A stretch of DNA of 64,000 bases from Flavimaricola marinus (GTDB lineage Bacteria; Pseudomonadota; Alphaproteobacteria; Rhodobacterales; Rhodobacteraceae). Below, piece after piece: positions 17,910-26,588 of this stretch (its first letter is position 1; each line of letters begins with the position of its first letter). The position numbers and the translations under genes are program-made. The notes under the pieces were generated by a model that saw nothing but the letters and a program-made list of their open reading frames with translations, was not told the origin of the DNA and ran no database searches. Location of the stretch: contig NZ_FXZK01000001.1 in NCBI RefSeq assembly GCF_900184895.1, positions 310,001-374,000 of the forward strand, in the 5' to 3' direction.

Positions 17910-19487
17910 TCAGTCAGAGAACAGGTAGGGGGTTTCGACGATGGTGCGGGCGACGTCTTCGCCCACACTCAGAAACTCCGACACCGGTGGGATATTCTCT
18001 TCCACCGACGCCGTCTGGCGAATTCTCAGATGATTGGCAAAATGCGCATCCCTGATCTGATCGCTTTCGAACACCACGTCATAGCGGATCGTCGGCAAGA
18101 GCTGCTGCAATGTCTCTCGACCGGTCATCTCCCCTGCAAGGCCGACCCGCTGCGCATGGCCTATCAGGTATTCGTCGGAAAACTCGCACTCGATCTCCAA
18201 TAGCCTGACGGTCGAGCGGTCCGAGAAAAAGTCCTGCATCAGGTCGATGGATGCCGTGTCGAGGCAAATGAGCAAGCGATCCGTCTCGTAGTAGTCAAAC
18301 AACATCCGCATGAGCGCACGCCTATGGCGATGGCGCTTTGCAATCGTCGTCTGAATGCCTCCCAGATCGGGCAGCGCGGTGCTTTCCTCGTTGAAGAGAT
18401 AATCAATCGACGGAATATTCGTCGAATGCTTGATCGACCCCACCAGACGTTTCGCGACATGCCATTTCTTGCAGGCGACGATCAAAAGTTCACGCTCACG
18501 CCCTAGGCTGGTCTCGGTCTCCCAGAAGCGCGGAGCAAACCGACGCCCGATGCGCCCCCTCCCCGTCAGGAAGCTGAATAGGTTTCGACCCTCGTTCGAT
18601 ACTTTGAAGTCATCTCGGCCAGACGCGTATAGCCGCCCCAACCTCTTCTTCAGTTCTTTTGCATCGGGACTGATCTTTCGGGCGAACAGGAAATCCTGCC
18701 CCAATAGCAGGTCGAAATGGTCGTTGTAGAAGGTGACCGGCATTCCATAGTCGGTGAACATCAGGAAGGTGAGAGTGCGATTGCGGATCTCACTCTCGGG
18801 GACGAGGTGGCGCACCAAGGTCTGGAAGAAGGTTTCGTCGGGGATCCAGGTCGTTCGGAAAAACCGCACGATGTCCCGCCTCTTGGCCAAGAGATCGAGG
18901 ATCGCCTCGATGGTGCGCCGCCGGAGGCACCACCATTGGCTCCCGATCATGATTTGTAAGTCGGACGGCACTGCCCGGGTCAGGCCCAGCTTACGCTGGG
19001 TCCAGAAACTCCAATAGAAGATCCGTTTCTGCGTCCGCTCGTTAAAGAAGTGACGGTAAATCAACCGCTCTTCTTTCATGCCCGTCTTGATCCAGTCGCC
19101 CTCGAAGAAATCGACGCTCTCGATATAATCGACATCGTCGTCATCGAGGAACCGGTGGGCATAGGCCGCGGACTTTATCGCCATGCAGTCGCCCGAGACC
19201 ATGTAGAAATGGGTCGCACGCGGAAAGGCCTTCACGGCCGCCTCCACGGCATACAGCGTTGCTTGGACAAGGCTCCACTCACCCCAACCGCATTTGATCC
19301 GCCGACGGGCAAAGGTCACATTGGGATTGTCGGCAAACTCACGCCTGATCCGGTCATATCCCTCTTTCGGGGCTCGGGCGTCGTAGTGGATCGAGATGCA
19401 GTCCCCGACAGCGGTAAGCTGCTGAGCCTGTAAGATGATGGCATCAGGGTCTTTATGACACAGAAGAATGAAGGCAATTTTTGCCAA
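17910..19487 (-). CDS. Core-2/I-branching-type glycosyltransferase (GT14-like)
   Basis: About 525 residues. No ATG lies near the N-terminus; the frame opens with TTG at 19583, but the family core (AKIAFILLCHKDPDAI) suggests TTG at 19487, with AAGG 8 nt upstream. The first 280 residues show the branching-enzyme pattern (HYDARAP, CGWGEWSLVQATLYAVEAA, THFYMVSGDCMAIKS). The C-terminal half (about 300-525) belongs to a region I know only from alphaproteobacteria, with no assigned role. It probably adds a sugar to a surface or exported glycan. It is divergent from a sulfotransferase gene, with about 150 nt between the starts. Confidence 0.75.
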   Translation of the reverse strand: MAKIAFILLCHKDPDAIILQAQQLTAVGDCISIHYDARAPKEGYDRIRREFADNPNVTFARRRIKCGWGEWSLVQATLYAVEAAVKAFPRATHFYMVSGDCMAIKSAAYAHRFLDDDDVDYIESVDFFEGDWIKTGMKEERLIYRHFFNERTQKRIFYWSFWTQRKLGLTRAVPSDLQIMIGSQWWCLRRRTIEAILDLLAKRRDIVRFFRTTWIPDETFFQTLVRHLVPESEIRNRTLTFLMFTDYGMPVTFYNDHFDLLLGQDFLFARKISPDAKELKKRLGRLYASGRDDFKVSNEGRNLFSFLTGRGRIGRRFAPRFWETETSLGRERELLIVACKKWHVAKRLVGSIKHSTNIPSIDYLFNEESTALPDLGGIQTTIAKRHRHRRALMRMLFDYYETDRLLICLDTASIDLMQDFFSDRSTVRLLEIECEFSDEYLIGHAQRVGLAGEMTGRETLQQLLPTIRYDVVFESDQIRDAHFANHLRIRQTASVEENIPPVSEFLSVGEDVARTIVETPYLFSD

Positions 19488-19639
19488 TTTGGAAACCTTG
19501 CTGCCCAAAAGGTTTGGATTGTTTACACTTGATAACGTGAACAGCCGTTGAATAAACAGTGTTTGTTTGCTTTTTTCCGGCAAAAGCCGTCACAAGACCC
19601 CGAATAGCCGGGGCGCGGAGCAATTTTGGAGGCACGGGC

Positions 19640-20458
19640 ATGGGTTTTCCAGGCACTTGGATGACCGAAACTGAGAGCGTTGTGTATCGCGTGGTGCCGA
19701 AATGCGCCTGTTCGACCATTGGCCAGATCATGTACTTCTCGGATCACGGCGAATTCTTCGACGGCGACATCCACGATGCGACCGACGGCCTCCACAAGTG
19801 GGCCAACGAGGGCAGCCAAAAGCTGATTACGTCGAACGTGAAGGAGCACCGGTCCTATGCCTTTACCTGTGTGCGAAACCCCTACACCCGCATTCTGAGC
19901 TCCTTCTTCGATAAGATCTGCGGCATTCAGCGCAACGGCAGGCGATATCGCGGCAACCTCGTTCCCCTCTTGATCCAGAAATATGGCATCGAGGTCGGCA
20001 GCCCCGAGGACAATTTTCAATTCGACCAGATCAAGTCGTTCCGACGCTTCCTGCTCTTTGCGCGGGATACCGTGCGGTTCCGCAAGCCGATGGAACCCGA
20101 CATCCACTGGTCCGCCATGTCTGGTCATATTTCAACCTTCGTGGTCAACGGCGGCCGCTATGACAACATCTTCTGGACCGAGAAGTTCGATCCCGGAATG
20201 CAATCCGTGCTCGACAACATCAAGACCCAGTTTCCCATTGATTTGAAGGACATCCCACGCTTCAACGAAAGTGAAGGGCACGGACCGAAGCGTGCGCATC
20301 CGGTCGAGGATTACTTCGACGATCTGTCGATGCATCTTGTCTACGAAATGTACAAACGCGACTTCCAGCTTTTCAAATACGATTTCGAGAACCCCGCCAA
20401 CAAGATGCCGACGGGCGAGATTGATCTGGCAGAAGTCCACGCCAAGTTGGGCGACTGA
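19640..20458 (+). CDS. Sulfotransferase family protein
   Basis: 272 residues from the ATG at 19640, with GGAGG 8 nt upstream. Residues 20-27 (PKCACSTI) match the 5'-phosphosulfate loop and R79-NPYTRILSS the 3'-phosphate site of the membrane-type sulfotransferase 2 family. The protein should transfer sulfate from PAPS to an acceptor, in bacteria usually a glycan or lipid. The stop overlaps the ATG of the DUF3052 gene. Divergent orientation with a glycosyltransferase suggests sulfated surface polysaccharide. The acceptor is unknown. Confidence 0.82.
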   Translation: MGFPGTWMTETESVVYRVVPKCACSTIGQIMYFSDHGEFFDGDIHDATDGLHKWANEGSQKLITSNVKEHRSYAFTCVRNPYTRILSSFFDKICGIQRNGRRYRGNLVPLLIQKYGIEVGSPEDNFQFDQIKSFRRFLLFARDTVRFRKPMEPDIHWSAMSGHISTFVVNGGRYDNIFWTEKFDPGMQSVLDNIKTQFPIDLKDIPRFNESEGHGPKRAHPVEDYFDDLSMHLVYEMYKRDFQLFKYDFENPANKMPTGEIDLAEVHAKLGD

Positions 20459-20856
20459 TGGCGGGCTATTCCGGAACGCCGCTCTGGAAGAAGCTGGGGC
20501 TGAAGGACGGAATGACCTGCGCGGTTCACAATGCACCCGAGGGATACGAAACGCTGCTCGGCGCTGCGCCAGACGTGGTGTGGGGGCAACTGGCGGAAGG
20601 CACCACTTTCGTCCACTTGTTCGTCACCGAAGCGACCGTTCTGAGTGCCGAACTTCAAAACGCTCTGCAGTTGATCGATCGCAACGGAATGATCTGGGTC
20701 TCATGGCCCAAGAGGACGAGCAAGGTGCCGACGGACATAACCGAGGACACGATCCGAAGCATTTGCCTTCCAATGGGCCTCGTCGACGTCAAGGTTTGCG
20801 CCGTTGATGCGACGTGGTCAGGCCTCAAGTTGATGATCCGCAAGGAACTTCGTTAA
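20458..20856 (+). CDS. DUF3052 domain protein
   Basis: 132 residues. The N-terminus MAGYSGTPLWKKLGLKDG and the middle segment LQLIDRNGMIWVSWPKRTS are characteristic of DUF3052 proteins, small cytoplasmic proteins of unknown function. The start overlaps the sulfotransferase stop by one base (TGATG), so it is translationally coupled to it; whether the two cooperate is not known. Confidence 0.85.
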   Translation: MAGYSGTPLWKKLGLKDGMTCAVHNAPEGYETLLGAAPDVVWGQLAEGTTFVHLFVTEATVLSAELQNALQLIDRNGMIWVSWPKRTSKVPTDITEDTIRSICLPMGLVDVKVCAVDATWSGLKLMIRKELR

Positions 20857-20933
20857 AACCGCGAAATTGCCATGGGAACCGGGTGCTCTCGCGCTACCTT
20901 ACGGCCGCAAGCGGTTTAGAAAGAGCGCCGATC

Positions 20934-21635
20934 ATGTCCATTGTCCTCCTGCTCGGCAGCGGCCCCAATGTCGTCGCCTGCCGTGACTGGCTTCGAGACG
21001 ATTTCGATCACATTGTGTCGATCAACAATGCATGGGCGGTCCGGCCCGATTGGGATTTCCTGATCCACCCCGATGACTTCCCGCCCGATCGGCAGCCGAG
21101 CACAATCCAAACTCATCAGATGGTTGTCACATCTAAGGACTACGTCCCCGCGCAAAACGACTTCGGCGGCTTTGTCTATGCCGGTGGCACCATGGCGTTT
21201 ACAGCGGCTTATTGGGCGCTGCATGCGTTAAGACCCACTGTCATCGCCTGCTTGGGCTGCGACATGGTCTATCCAAAAGACGAGCAAACCCACTTCTATG
21301 GAAAGGGCGAGCCCGATCCTCTGCGCGTCGACGTGACCCTGCGTTCGCTCGAAGCGAAATCGGCGCGGGTAATGGCGCTGGCGGCGCGGCAGGGTTGCGC
21401 GATGGTCAATCTCTCTCGGGATGAGAGCCGTCTCGTCTATCCGCGAAGCTCGCCGGATCGCCTGCGCGACATGACACCCGGCACCCAGCTGGCCGATGCC
21501 GTTGATGCGGCTCTGACAGCAGAAGCCGATGCAGGCTACATGGTCCCGTCAGGCAAATACTGGAAAGAAGAGGATCGCTTCGATACCGACGTGATAGACC
21601 GGATCGATCGACTGTGGCTCAGCACCGTTCCATAG
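20934..21635 (+). CDS. Unrecognised alpha/beta protein with GSGPN motif
   Basis: 233 residues from the ATG at 20934; an upstream in-frame GTG (20814) lies inside DUF3052. It begins with a beta-strand and glycine turn (MSIVLLLGSGPNV) like a nucleotide-sugar-binding fold; later segments are INNAWAVRPDWDFLIHPDDF, YAGGTMAFTAAYWALHAL and VIACLGCDMVYP. This pattern recalls DUF115-like or GT42-like sialyltransferase folds, but no catalytic motif is certain. Location after the sulfotransferase would fit a glycan-related job. Function is unassigned. Confidence 0.6.
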   Translation: MSIVLLLGSGPNVVACRDWLRDDFDHIVSINNAWAVRPDWDFLIHPDDFPPDRQPSTIQTHQMVVTSKDYVPAQNDFGGFVYAGGTMAFTAAYWALHALRPTVIACLGCDMVYPKDEQTHFYGKGEPDPLRVDVTLRSLEAKSARVMALAARQGCAMVNLSRDESRLVYPRSSPDRLRDMTPGTQLADAVDAALTAEADAGYMVPSGKYWKEEDRFDTDVIDRIDRLWLSTVP

Positions 21636-21675
21636 TGGTCGGGCCGGACAATCGCCCGGCCCTGAGACGCCGTCG

Positions 21676-22665
21676 CTAGATCAGATCGTGCTTTGTGAAA
21701 AGCGCCTTGAGATCGGCCTCTGGGCGCGCTCCGATATGGCTGATCACCTCGGATGCAGCGACACATCCCATCCGACCGCAGGTTTCAAGATCGTGACCTT
21801 CGGCCAAAGCCCAAAGGAAGGCACCGGCGAACAGATCCCCTGCCCCGGTCGCATCCACGATGTCCGTCGGCACCGCAGGGGCGTGCCAGCGCTCGCCACC
21901 CGACAGGATATGAGCGCCGTTCTCACTGTCCGTGCAGGCCAGGATCTCAAGTTCAGAGGCTGCCGTGGCGAGCGCGGTTTCGAAATCACCGCCATACATC
22001 GCCATAAGCTCGGATCGGTTGCAGAACAGCAGGTCGACGTCGGACTGGATCATGGCCCGAAAGGCGTCCTTGTGTCGGCTGACACAGAACGGATCAGAGA
22101 GGGTCAACGACACCCGTCCACCAGCGCCCTTGCAGGCCTCGATCGCCTTGGCGAATGCAGCGTGGCTTTCGGGTCCGTCAAATCGATAACCCTCAAGGTA
22201 GATCCAGTCGGCCTCGGCCATCATGGCGGGGTCAATGTCTGACGGTTCGAGGAATTCAGTGACGCCGAGATACGTGTTCATCGACCGTTCGCCATCCGGG
22301 GTCACCAGCACGATGCAGCGCCCGGTCTCTTGCGGCGCATCCTTGGGTGCCATCCGGGTCTCATAGACCGCCCCCTGCGCGCGCAGGTCATGGGCAAAGA
22401 TCGCGCCCAACTGATCGTCCTTGACCTTGCCGACATAGGCCGTCTTGCCACCCAGATGCGCGATGCCTGCGATCGTATTCGCTGCGGAACCGCCGCTGAT
22501 TTCCTTGGCAGGTCCGATCCTGCTATAAAGATCGACGGCGCGATCCATATCGATCAGCTGCATGATCCCCTTCTCGATTCCGGCTTCGCCGAGAAAATCT
22601 TCATCGGCGCGGGCCAACACATCGACCATTGCGTTGCCAATGCCAACGATTTGAAATTTTTTCAT
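21676..22665 (-). CDS. PfkB-family kinase, probable adenosine kinase
   Basis: 329 residues. GNAMVDVLA at the N-terminus, EISGGSAANTIAG and the C-terminal PfkB signature VDATGAGDLFAGAFLW (with the catalytic Asp) are clear. Alphaproteobacterial proteins of this length and sequence are usually annotated as adenosine kinases (adenosine + ATP to AMP + ADP); sugar kinase activity is the alternative. The start overlaps the nth stop by 4 nt, indicating translational coupling with nth. Confidence 0.87.
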   Translation of the reverse strand: MKKFQIVGIGNAMVDVLARADEDFLGEAGIEKGIMQLIDMDRAVDLYSRIGPAKEISGGSAANTIAGIAHLGGKTAYVGKVKDDQLGAIFAHDLRAQGAVYETRMAPKDAPQETGRCIVLVTPDGERSMNTYLGVTEFLEPSDIDPAMMAEADWIYLEGYRFDGPESHAAFAKAIEACKGAGGRVSLTLSDPFCVSRHKDAFRAMIQSDVDLLFCNRSELMAMYGGDFETALATAASELEILACTDSENGAHILSGGERWHAPAVPTDIVDATGAGDLFAGAFLWALAEGHDLETCGRMGCVAASEVISHIGARPEADLKALFTKHDLI

Positions 22666-23306
22666 TCAGTCTTGTCCTCATACTGACAAATGTCTTTGAT
22701 CACACAGGCACCGCACTTTGGTTTGCGGGCCACACAAATGTAGCGGCCATGCAGGATCAACCAGTGATGTGCATGAAGCTGGAAATCGGCTGGCACGTTG
22801 TCCTCGATGGCGCGTTCGACCGCATCGACGTCCTTGCCCGGTGCGATCCCGGAGCGATTGCCGACGCGGAATATATGGGTGTCGACCGCCTGTGCCGGCT
22901 GACGCCACCACATATTCAGGACAACATTGGCGGTTTTGCGGCCAACACCGGGCAAACTCTGTAGGGCGGCCCGCGAATTGGGGACCTCGCCTCCGTAGTC
23001 GTCAATCAGCATCTGGCTCAGTTTGATGACGTTCTTGGCCTTGTTGCGAAACAGCCCGATGGTCTTGATGTGCTCGATGACGCCTTCTTCACCCAAGGCG
23101 ACCATCTTCTCCGGTGTATCGGCCACGGCGAACAGACCGCGGGTTGCTTTGTTCACCCCGGCATCGGTGGCTTGCGCGCTTAGGGCAACTGCCACGACGA
23201 GGGTAAAGACATTGACGTGTTCCAACTCGCCCTTCGGCTCTGGCTCGGCGGTTTGGAACCGGGTGAAGGCCTCGCGCATCGCGCCGTATGAAAGCTGTTT
23301 TGCCAT
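22662..23306 (-). CDS. nth: Endonuclease III
   Basis: 214 residues from the ATG at 23306; longer starts to 23549 would run across the divergent gene. The helix-hairpin-helix SLPGVGRKTANVVL contains the catalytic Lys124, and Asp142 (AVDTHIFR) completes the active site. The 4Fe-4S loop C191-x6-C198-x2-C201-x5-C207 is intact. It removes oxidised pyrimidines and cleaves abasic sites. It is divergent from an alkyl-transferase gene with 96 nt between starts. Confidence 0.96.
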   Translation of the reverse strand: MAKQLSYGAMREAFTRFQTAEPEPKGELEHVNVFTLVVAVALSAQATDAGVNKATRGLFAVADTPEKMVALGEEGVIEHIKTIGLFRNKAKNVIKLSQMLIDDYGGEVPNSRAALQSLPGVGRKTANVVLNMWWRQPAQAVDTHIFRVGNRSGIAPGKDVDAVERAIEDNVPADFQLHAHHWLILHGRYICVARKPKCGACVIKDICQYEDKTE

Positions 23307-23402
23307 TGGTTTCGGTATGCCCGCCTCAGCGCGGCTGGGCAAGTGCGACAGATGCGCAATATCCGGGTCGCCTGACGGTCTTGCGGAGCCTAGATTGGCT
23401 CC

Positions 23403-24245
23403 ATGGAACACGAACTCACCTATCATTATCATGTGATGCGGCGCGCCATCGACCTGATCGATGAACGGACCGACAAACCGCTCAGCCTTGATGGGCTGGC
23501 TCAGGCCATGAACATGTCGCCCGCGCATTTTCAAAGACTGTTTTCGCAATGGGTCGGGGTTTCACCCAAGCGGTATCAGCAGTACCTGACGCTCGATCAT
23601 GCCCGGTCACTCTTACAGGAACGCTTCACAACCCTGGCAACCGCGGACGCCGTCGGTCTGTCGGGCAGCGGCCGTCTTCATGACCTTTTCGTCCGATGGG
23701 AAGCGATGAGCCCGGGCGAGTTTGCACGGCAGGGAGAAGGGCTCCGGATTGGTTGGGGTTGGTTTGCCAGTCCCTTTGGACCGGCGCTCGTCATGGGAAC
23801 CGAAAAAGGCATCTGCGGCATCGGTTTCGAATCCGATACCGGCCGAGATCACGCCATGGCAGACCTGACCGGGCGTTGGCCGAAAGCACAGTTTCGGGAG
23901 GATCCGGAAATGCTGCGTTCTTGGGTCGAATCGGCATTCGGCAGTGCGAAGGAGGCGGCGGAAACGCCGATCTACCTCATCGGTGCACCGTTTCAGATCA
24001 AGGTGTGGGAGGCGCTGCTAGCAATCCCCTCCGGCCACGTGACGACGTATTCGGAAATTGCCGGAGCCATCGGCAATCCCAAAGCGGTCCGGGCCGTGGG
24101 CACCGCGGTTGGGCGCAACCCGGTGAGTTGGGTCATCCCTTGTCACCGAGCACTCCGGAAATCCGGCGGGTTGGGCGGCTACCATTGGGGGATTCCGGTC
24201 AAACGCGCGATGCTGGCCTATGAAAGCGCCGTTGCCGAGGCGTAA
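23403..24245 (+). CDS. AraC-MGMT fusion: Ada-like O6-alkylguanine-DNA methyltransferase
   Basis: 280 residues. The N-terminal half is an AraC-type helix-turn-helix pair (about 12-110; LAQAMNMSPAHFQRLF), the C-terminal half an alkylguanine transferase with the acceptor Cys247 in VIPCHRAL and a preceding FQIKVWEALLAIPSGHVTTY. The N-terminal Ada zinc domain that senses methylphosphotriesters is absent, so it cannot be induced in the E. coli way through Cys38. It repairs O6-methylguanine and may still bind DNA as a regulator. It is divergent from nth. Confidence 0.92.
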   Translation: MEHELTYHYHVMRRAIDLIDERTDKPLSLDGLAQAMNMSPAHFQRLFSQWVGVSPKRYQQYLTLDHARSLLQERFTTLATADAVGLSGSGRLHDLFVRWEAMSPGEFARQGEGLRIGWGWFASPFGPALVMGTEKGICGIGFESDTGRDHAMADLTGRWPKAQFREDPEMLRSWVESAFGSAKEAAETPIYLIGAPFQIKVWEALLAIPSGHVTTYSEIAGAIGNPKAVRAVGTAVGRNPVSWVIPCHRALRKSGGLGGYHWGIPVKRAMLAYESAVAEA

Positions 24246-24353
24246 TCGCTCGAAATCGGGCGGAACAATGCCTATCTGCAAACTGATATTGGATATCACG
24301 GCGAAACAGCCGATAAGTTTCTCATAGACGCAGGCCCCAGCCCTGCGCTCAGA

Positions 24354-25025
24354 ATGATGGATAATGACAAAATGACCATGACCAAATTTTCGCTTGCCGC
24401 AGCTGCGGCCTCCGTTCTGGCGCTTAGCGCGTGCCAAGCACCCCTGCCCGGCCAGACAACAACAAATACCCAGACAGGCGCCATCGGTGGCGCCGTGATC
24501 GGTGGTGTCGTGGGCGCCCTATCCGGAGACAGCACCGATGAACGGATTCGCAACGCGGCAATCGGGGCGGCCGTCCTCGGCGGCGCCGGTGCGATCGGCG
24601 GCAACATTCTTGACCGTCAGGAAGCCGAACTCCGCCAGCAATTGGGCAACAACGTCGGTATCGTCAACAACGGCTCCAACCTCGTCGTGACCTTGCCACA
24701 GGATATTCTCTTTGCTGTGGACAGCGCCACCCTCACGGGTGCCCTGCAATCGGATCTGCGCGCCGTTGCCGCCAGCCTGAACAACTATCCCGACACCACC
24801 GTCAATGTGATCGGTCACACGGACAACACGGGCTCCTCGGCCTACAACCTCGATTTGAGCCAGCGTCGCGCACAGGCCGTGTCTTCGGTCCTGCTGAGCG
24901 CCGGCGTCTCGCCGTCGCGCGTCGTTTCGATCGGCCGCGGCGAAGATCAGCCGATCGCGTCGAACCTCGATTCCGAAGGTCGCGCCAAGAACCGTCGCGT
25001 CGAGATCATCATCACGCCGAACTAA
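24354..25025 (+). CDS. OmpA-family lipoprotein (YiaD-like)
   Basis: 223 residues from 24354; ATGs at 24357, 24372 and 24378 are possible, the last giving MTKFSLAAAAASVLALSAC. The lipobox LSAC marks a lipoprotein. Residues 45-85 are a glycine-rich pair of hydrophobic stretches (GAIGGAVIGGVVGAL), and the C-terminal OmpA domain has NVIGHTDNTGSSAYNLDLSQRRAQAV and a final GRAKNRRVEI, the peptidoglycan-binding motifs. It anchors outer membrane to peptidoglycan. A strong terminator follows. Confidence 0.92.
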   Translation: MMDNDKMTMTKFSLAAAAASVLALSACQAPLPGQTTTNTQTGAIGGAVIGGVVGALSGDSTDERIRNAAIGAAVLGGAGAIGGNILDRQEAELRQQLGNNVGIVNNGSNLVVTLPQDILFAVDSATLTGALQSDLRAVAASLNNYPDTTVNVIGHTDNTGSSAYNLDLSQRRAQAVSSVLLSAGVSPSRVVSIGRGEDQPIASNLDSEGRAKNRRVEIIITPN

Positions 25026-25045
25026 TCGGCGCTAGACCGAGCGAA

Positions 25046-25080
25046 GGGCCACCTGTCTGCACAGACAGGTGGCCCTTTTT
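25046..25080 (+). terminator. Intrinsic terminator after the OmpA lipoprotein
   Basis: GGGCCACCTGTCTG (25046-25059) pairs perfectly with CAGACAGGTGGCCC (25062-25075) around a two-base gap, followed by TTTTT (25076-25080). A textbook Rho-independent terminator 20 nt after the stop. Confidence 0.95.
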
Positions 25081-25099
25081 GAATGAAGGCGACGATTGC

Positions 25100-25136
25100 T
25101 TGGCAGCTTGGTCGATTGGTCATATGATTTGACCAA
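25100..25136 (+). promoter_or_regulatory. Promoter and operator of the FadR-type regulator
   Basis: TTGGCA (25100-25105), 17 nt, TATGAT (25123-25128) form a sigma-70 promoter. The -10 is covered by an inverted repeat at 25116-25136: TTGGTCA, 7 bases, TGACCAA. The outer arms TTGGT...ACCAA and 16 of 21 bases are the same as in the glcD promoter (7332-7352). The regulator 20 nt downstream probably represses itself here. Confidence 0.65.
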
Positions 25137-25154
25137 ACCGAACAAGAGGCCCCA

Positions 25155-25922
25155 ATGCCGTTCGAAAAAGTCCAGCCCGAGAAACTGTCTCACAGCGTTA
25201 TCCGCCAGATCGAAGGATTGATCCTTCGGGGCATTCTGCAGCCGGGCGAGAGGCTCCCGTCCGAAAGGGAGCTTTCGGAACGGCTGGGCGTGTCGCGACC
25301 GTCGCTCCGCGAGGCGCTTGCCGATCTGCAGGAACGCGGGCTGCTCACCAGCAAAGCCGGCGCCGGGGTCTTCGTGGCGGATGTTCTGGGGTCCGCTTTC
25401 TCACCAGCCCTGATCAAGCTCTTTGCCAGCCATGACGAGGCGGTGTTCGACTATATCTCGTTCAGGCGCGATATGGAGGGCCTCGCCGCGGCACGTGCGG
25501 CCAAATTCGGATCTGCAACGGATCTCAAGGTGATCAATAGCCTGTTCCGCCAGATGGAAGCCGCGCATACCAAGCGATCCCCTGTCGACGAGGCGCGCCT
25601 AGATGCTGAATTCCACCTGTCGATCATCGAAGCCAGCCACAACGTCATCATGCTGCATATGATGCGTTCAATGTACGATCTGCTTCAGGAAGGCGTGTTC
25701 TACAACAGACAGGTGATGTTCAAGCAACGGACGACGCGTTCCATGCTCTTGGATCAACACAGGGCCATCAATCACGCCATTCAAGCCCGAGACGCCGAGG
25801 CCGCAAGCTCGGCCGTGGCGGCGCATATGGATTACGTCAAACAGGCGCTTAGCGACCAGCAAACGACAGAGAGGAACGAAGCAATTGCTCTGAAACGGTT
25901 CGAGACGCTTGTATCGAGATAG
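25155..25922 (+). CDS. FadR/GntR-family transcriptional regulator, probable glycolate regulator (GlcC-like)
   Basis: 255 residues. The winged helix is at about 10-75 (PGERLPSERELSERLGVSRPSLREALADL), and the ligand-binding FCD domain at about 95-235 keeps the metal-site pattern: Asp/His in DAEFHLSIIEASHN, His in LDQHRAINHAI and His in AAHMDYV. FCD regulators bind small carboxylates such as glycolate, lactate or pyruvate. The shared operator with glcD points to glycolate or lactate. Its separation from glcD by about 18 kb is unusual, since glcC is normally adjacent. Ligand inferred, not shown. Confidence 0.82.
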   Translation: MPFEKVQPEKLSHSVIRQIEGLILRGILQPGERLPSERELSERLGVSRPSLREALADLQERGLLTSKAGAGVFVADVLGSAFSPALIKLFASHDEAVFDYISFRRDMEGLAAARAAKFGSATDLKVINSLFRQMEAAHTKRSPVDEARLDAEFHLSIIEASHNVIMLHMMRSMYDLLQEGVFYNRQVMFKQRTTRSMLLDQHRAINHAIQARDAEAASSAVAAHMDYVKQALSDQQTTERNEAIALKRFETLVSR

Positions 25923-25956
25923 TCATATCCGGCGAACGGAATCAGCTCGAAAAAAG

Positions 25957-25992
25957 CAAGAAGGGCCCGACTTCACAGCCGGGCCCTTCTTG
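25957..25992. terminator. Bidirectional terminator between the regulator and the F0 operon
   Basis: CAAGAAGGGCCCG (25957-25969) pairs with CGGGCCCTTCTTG (25980-25992). The plus strand carries AAAAAA just before the stem (25950-25955), giving a T-run at the 3' end of the minus-strand atp transcript. It therefore ends the F0 operon strongly and the regulator more weakly. Confidence 0.9.
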
Positions 25993-26021
25993 TAAGTGAC
26001 ATGAAGTTCCAATCCGCAGGA

Positions 26022-26588
26022 TTAGTGCAGCTTGGCCTCTACCTGTGCGATAGCATCGTCGATCAGAGCATTCGCGTCAGACGCCGACATCTGCGAAGCA
26101 ATCACGTTTTGCGCAGCGGCGATGGCTGCCGTGACGGCACGATCCCGAACATCTTTAACCGCTGCCGATTGAGCGCTCGCGATCTGCTCTTCGGCAGCCT
26201 TCATACGACGATCGACTGACGTGCGGATATCGACCTTGGCCTGTTCAGCGGCGCGAGCCGCCTCGTCACGCGCATTGGCGACGATCCGGTCCGCTTGGTC
26301 TTGCACGTCCTTCTGCTTGCGCTCGAAGGAGGCGAGCAGAGCCTGCGCTTCTTCGCGCAACCCGCGAGCCTCATCCAACTCGGATTTGATGCCCTCGGCG
26401 CGCTTGTCCAACATTCCACCCACCAGGGACGGAACCTTGAAGTACAGCAGAATGCCGACAAAGACCAAGAACGCGATCGAAACCACGAAATCGGTATTCT
26501 TGAGCGAGAAGAACACGTCGCCCGCTGCCAGCGCGGGACTTGCGCTCAGTGCCGCCAAAGCGGCGATGGGAGCCTTCAGATGTCTCAT
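26022..26588 (-). CDS. atpF: F0F1 ATP synthase subunit b
   Basis: 188 residues. A signal-like N-terminus ([21 protein letters not shown]) is followed by a membrane helix (about 32-52, [17 protein letters not shown]) and a long charged coiled coil with many Ala, Glu, Lys and Arg, the stator stalk. Its start overlaps the b' stop by 4 nt. It is the last gene of atpI-atpB-atpE-atpF'-atpF; the F1 genes are elsewhere, as usual in alphaproteobacteria. Confidence 0.95.
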   Translation of the reverse strand: MRHLKAPIAALAALSASPALAAGDVFFSLKNTDFVVSIAFLVFVGILLYFKVPSLVGGMLDKRAEGIKSELDEARGLREEAQALLASFERKQKDVQDQADRIVANARDEAARAAEQAKVDIRTSVDRRMKAAEEQIASAQSAAVKDVRDRAVTAAIAAAQNVIASQMSASDANALIDDAIAQVEAKLH

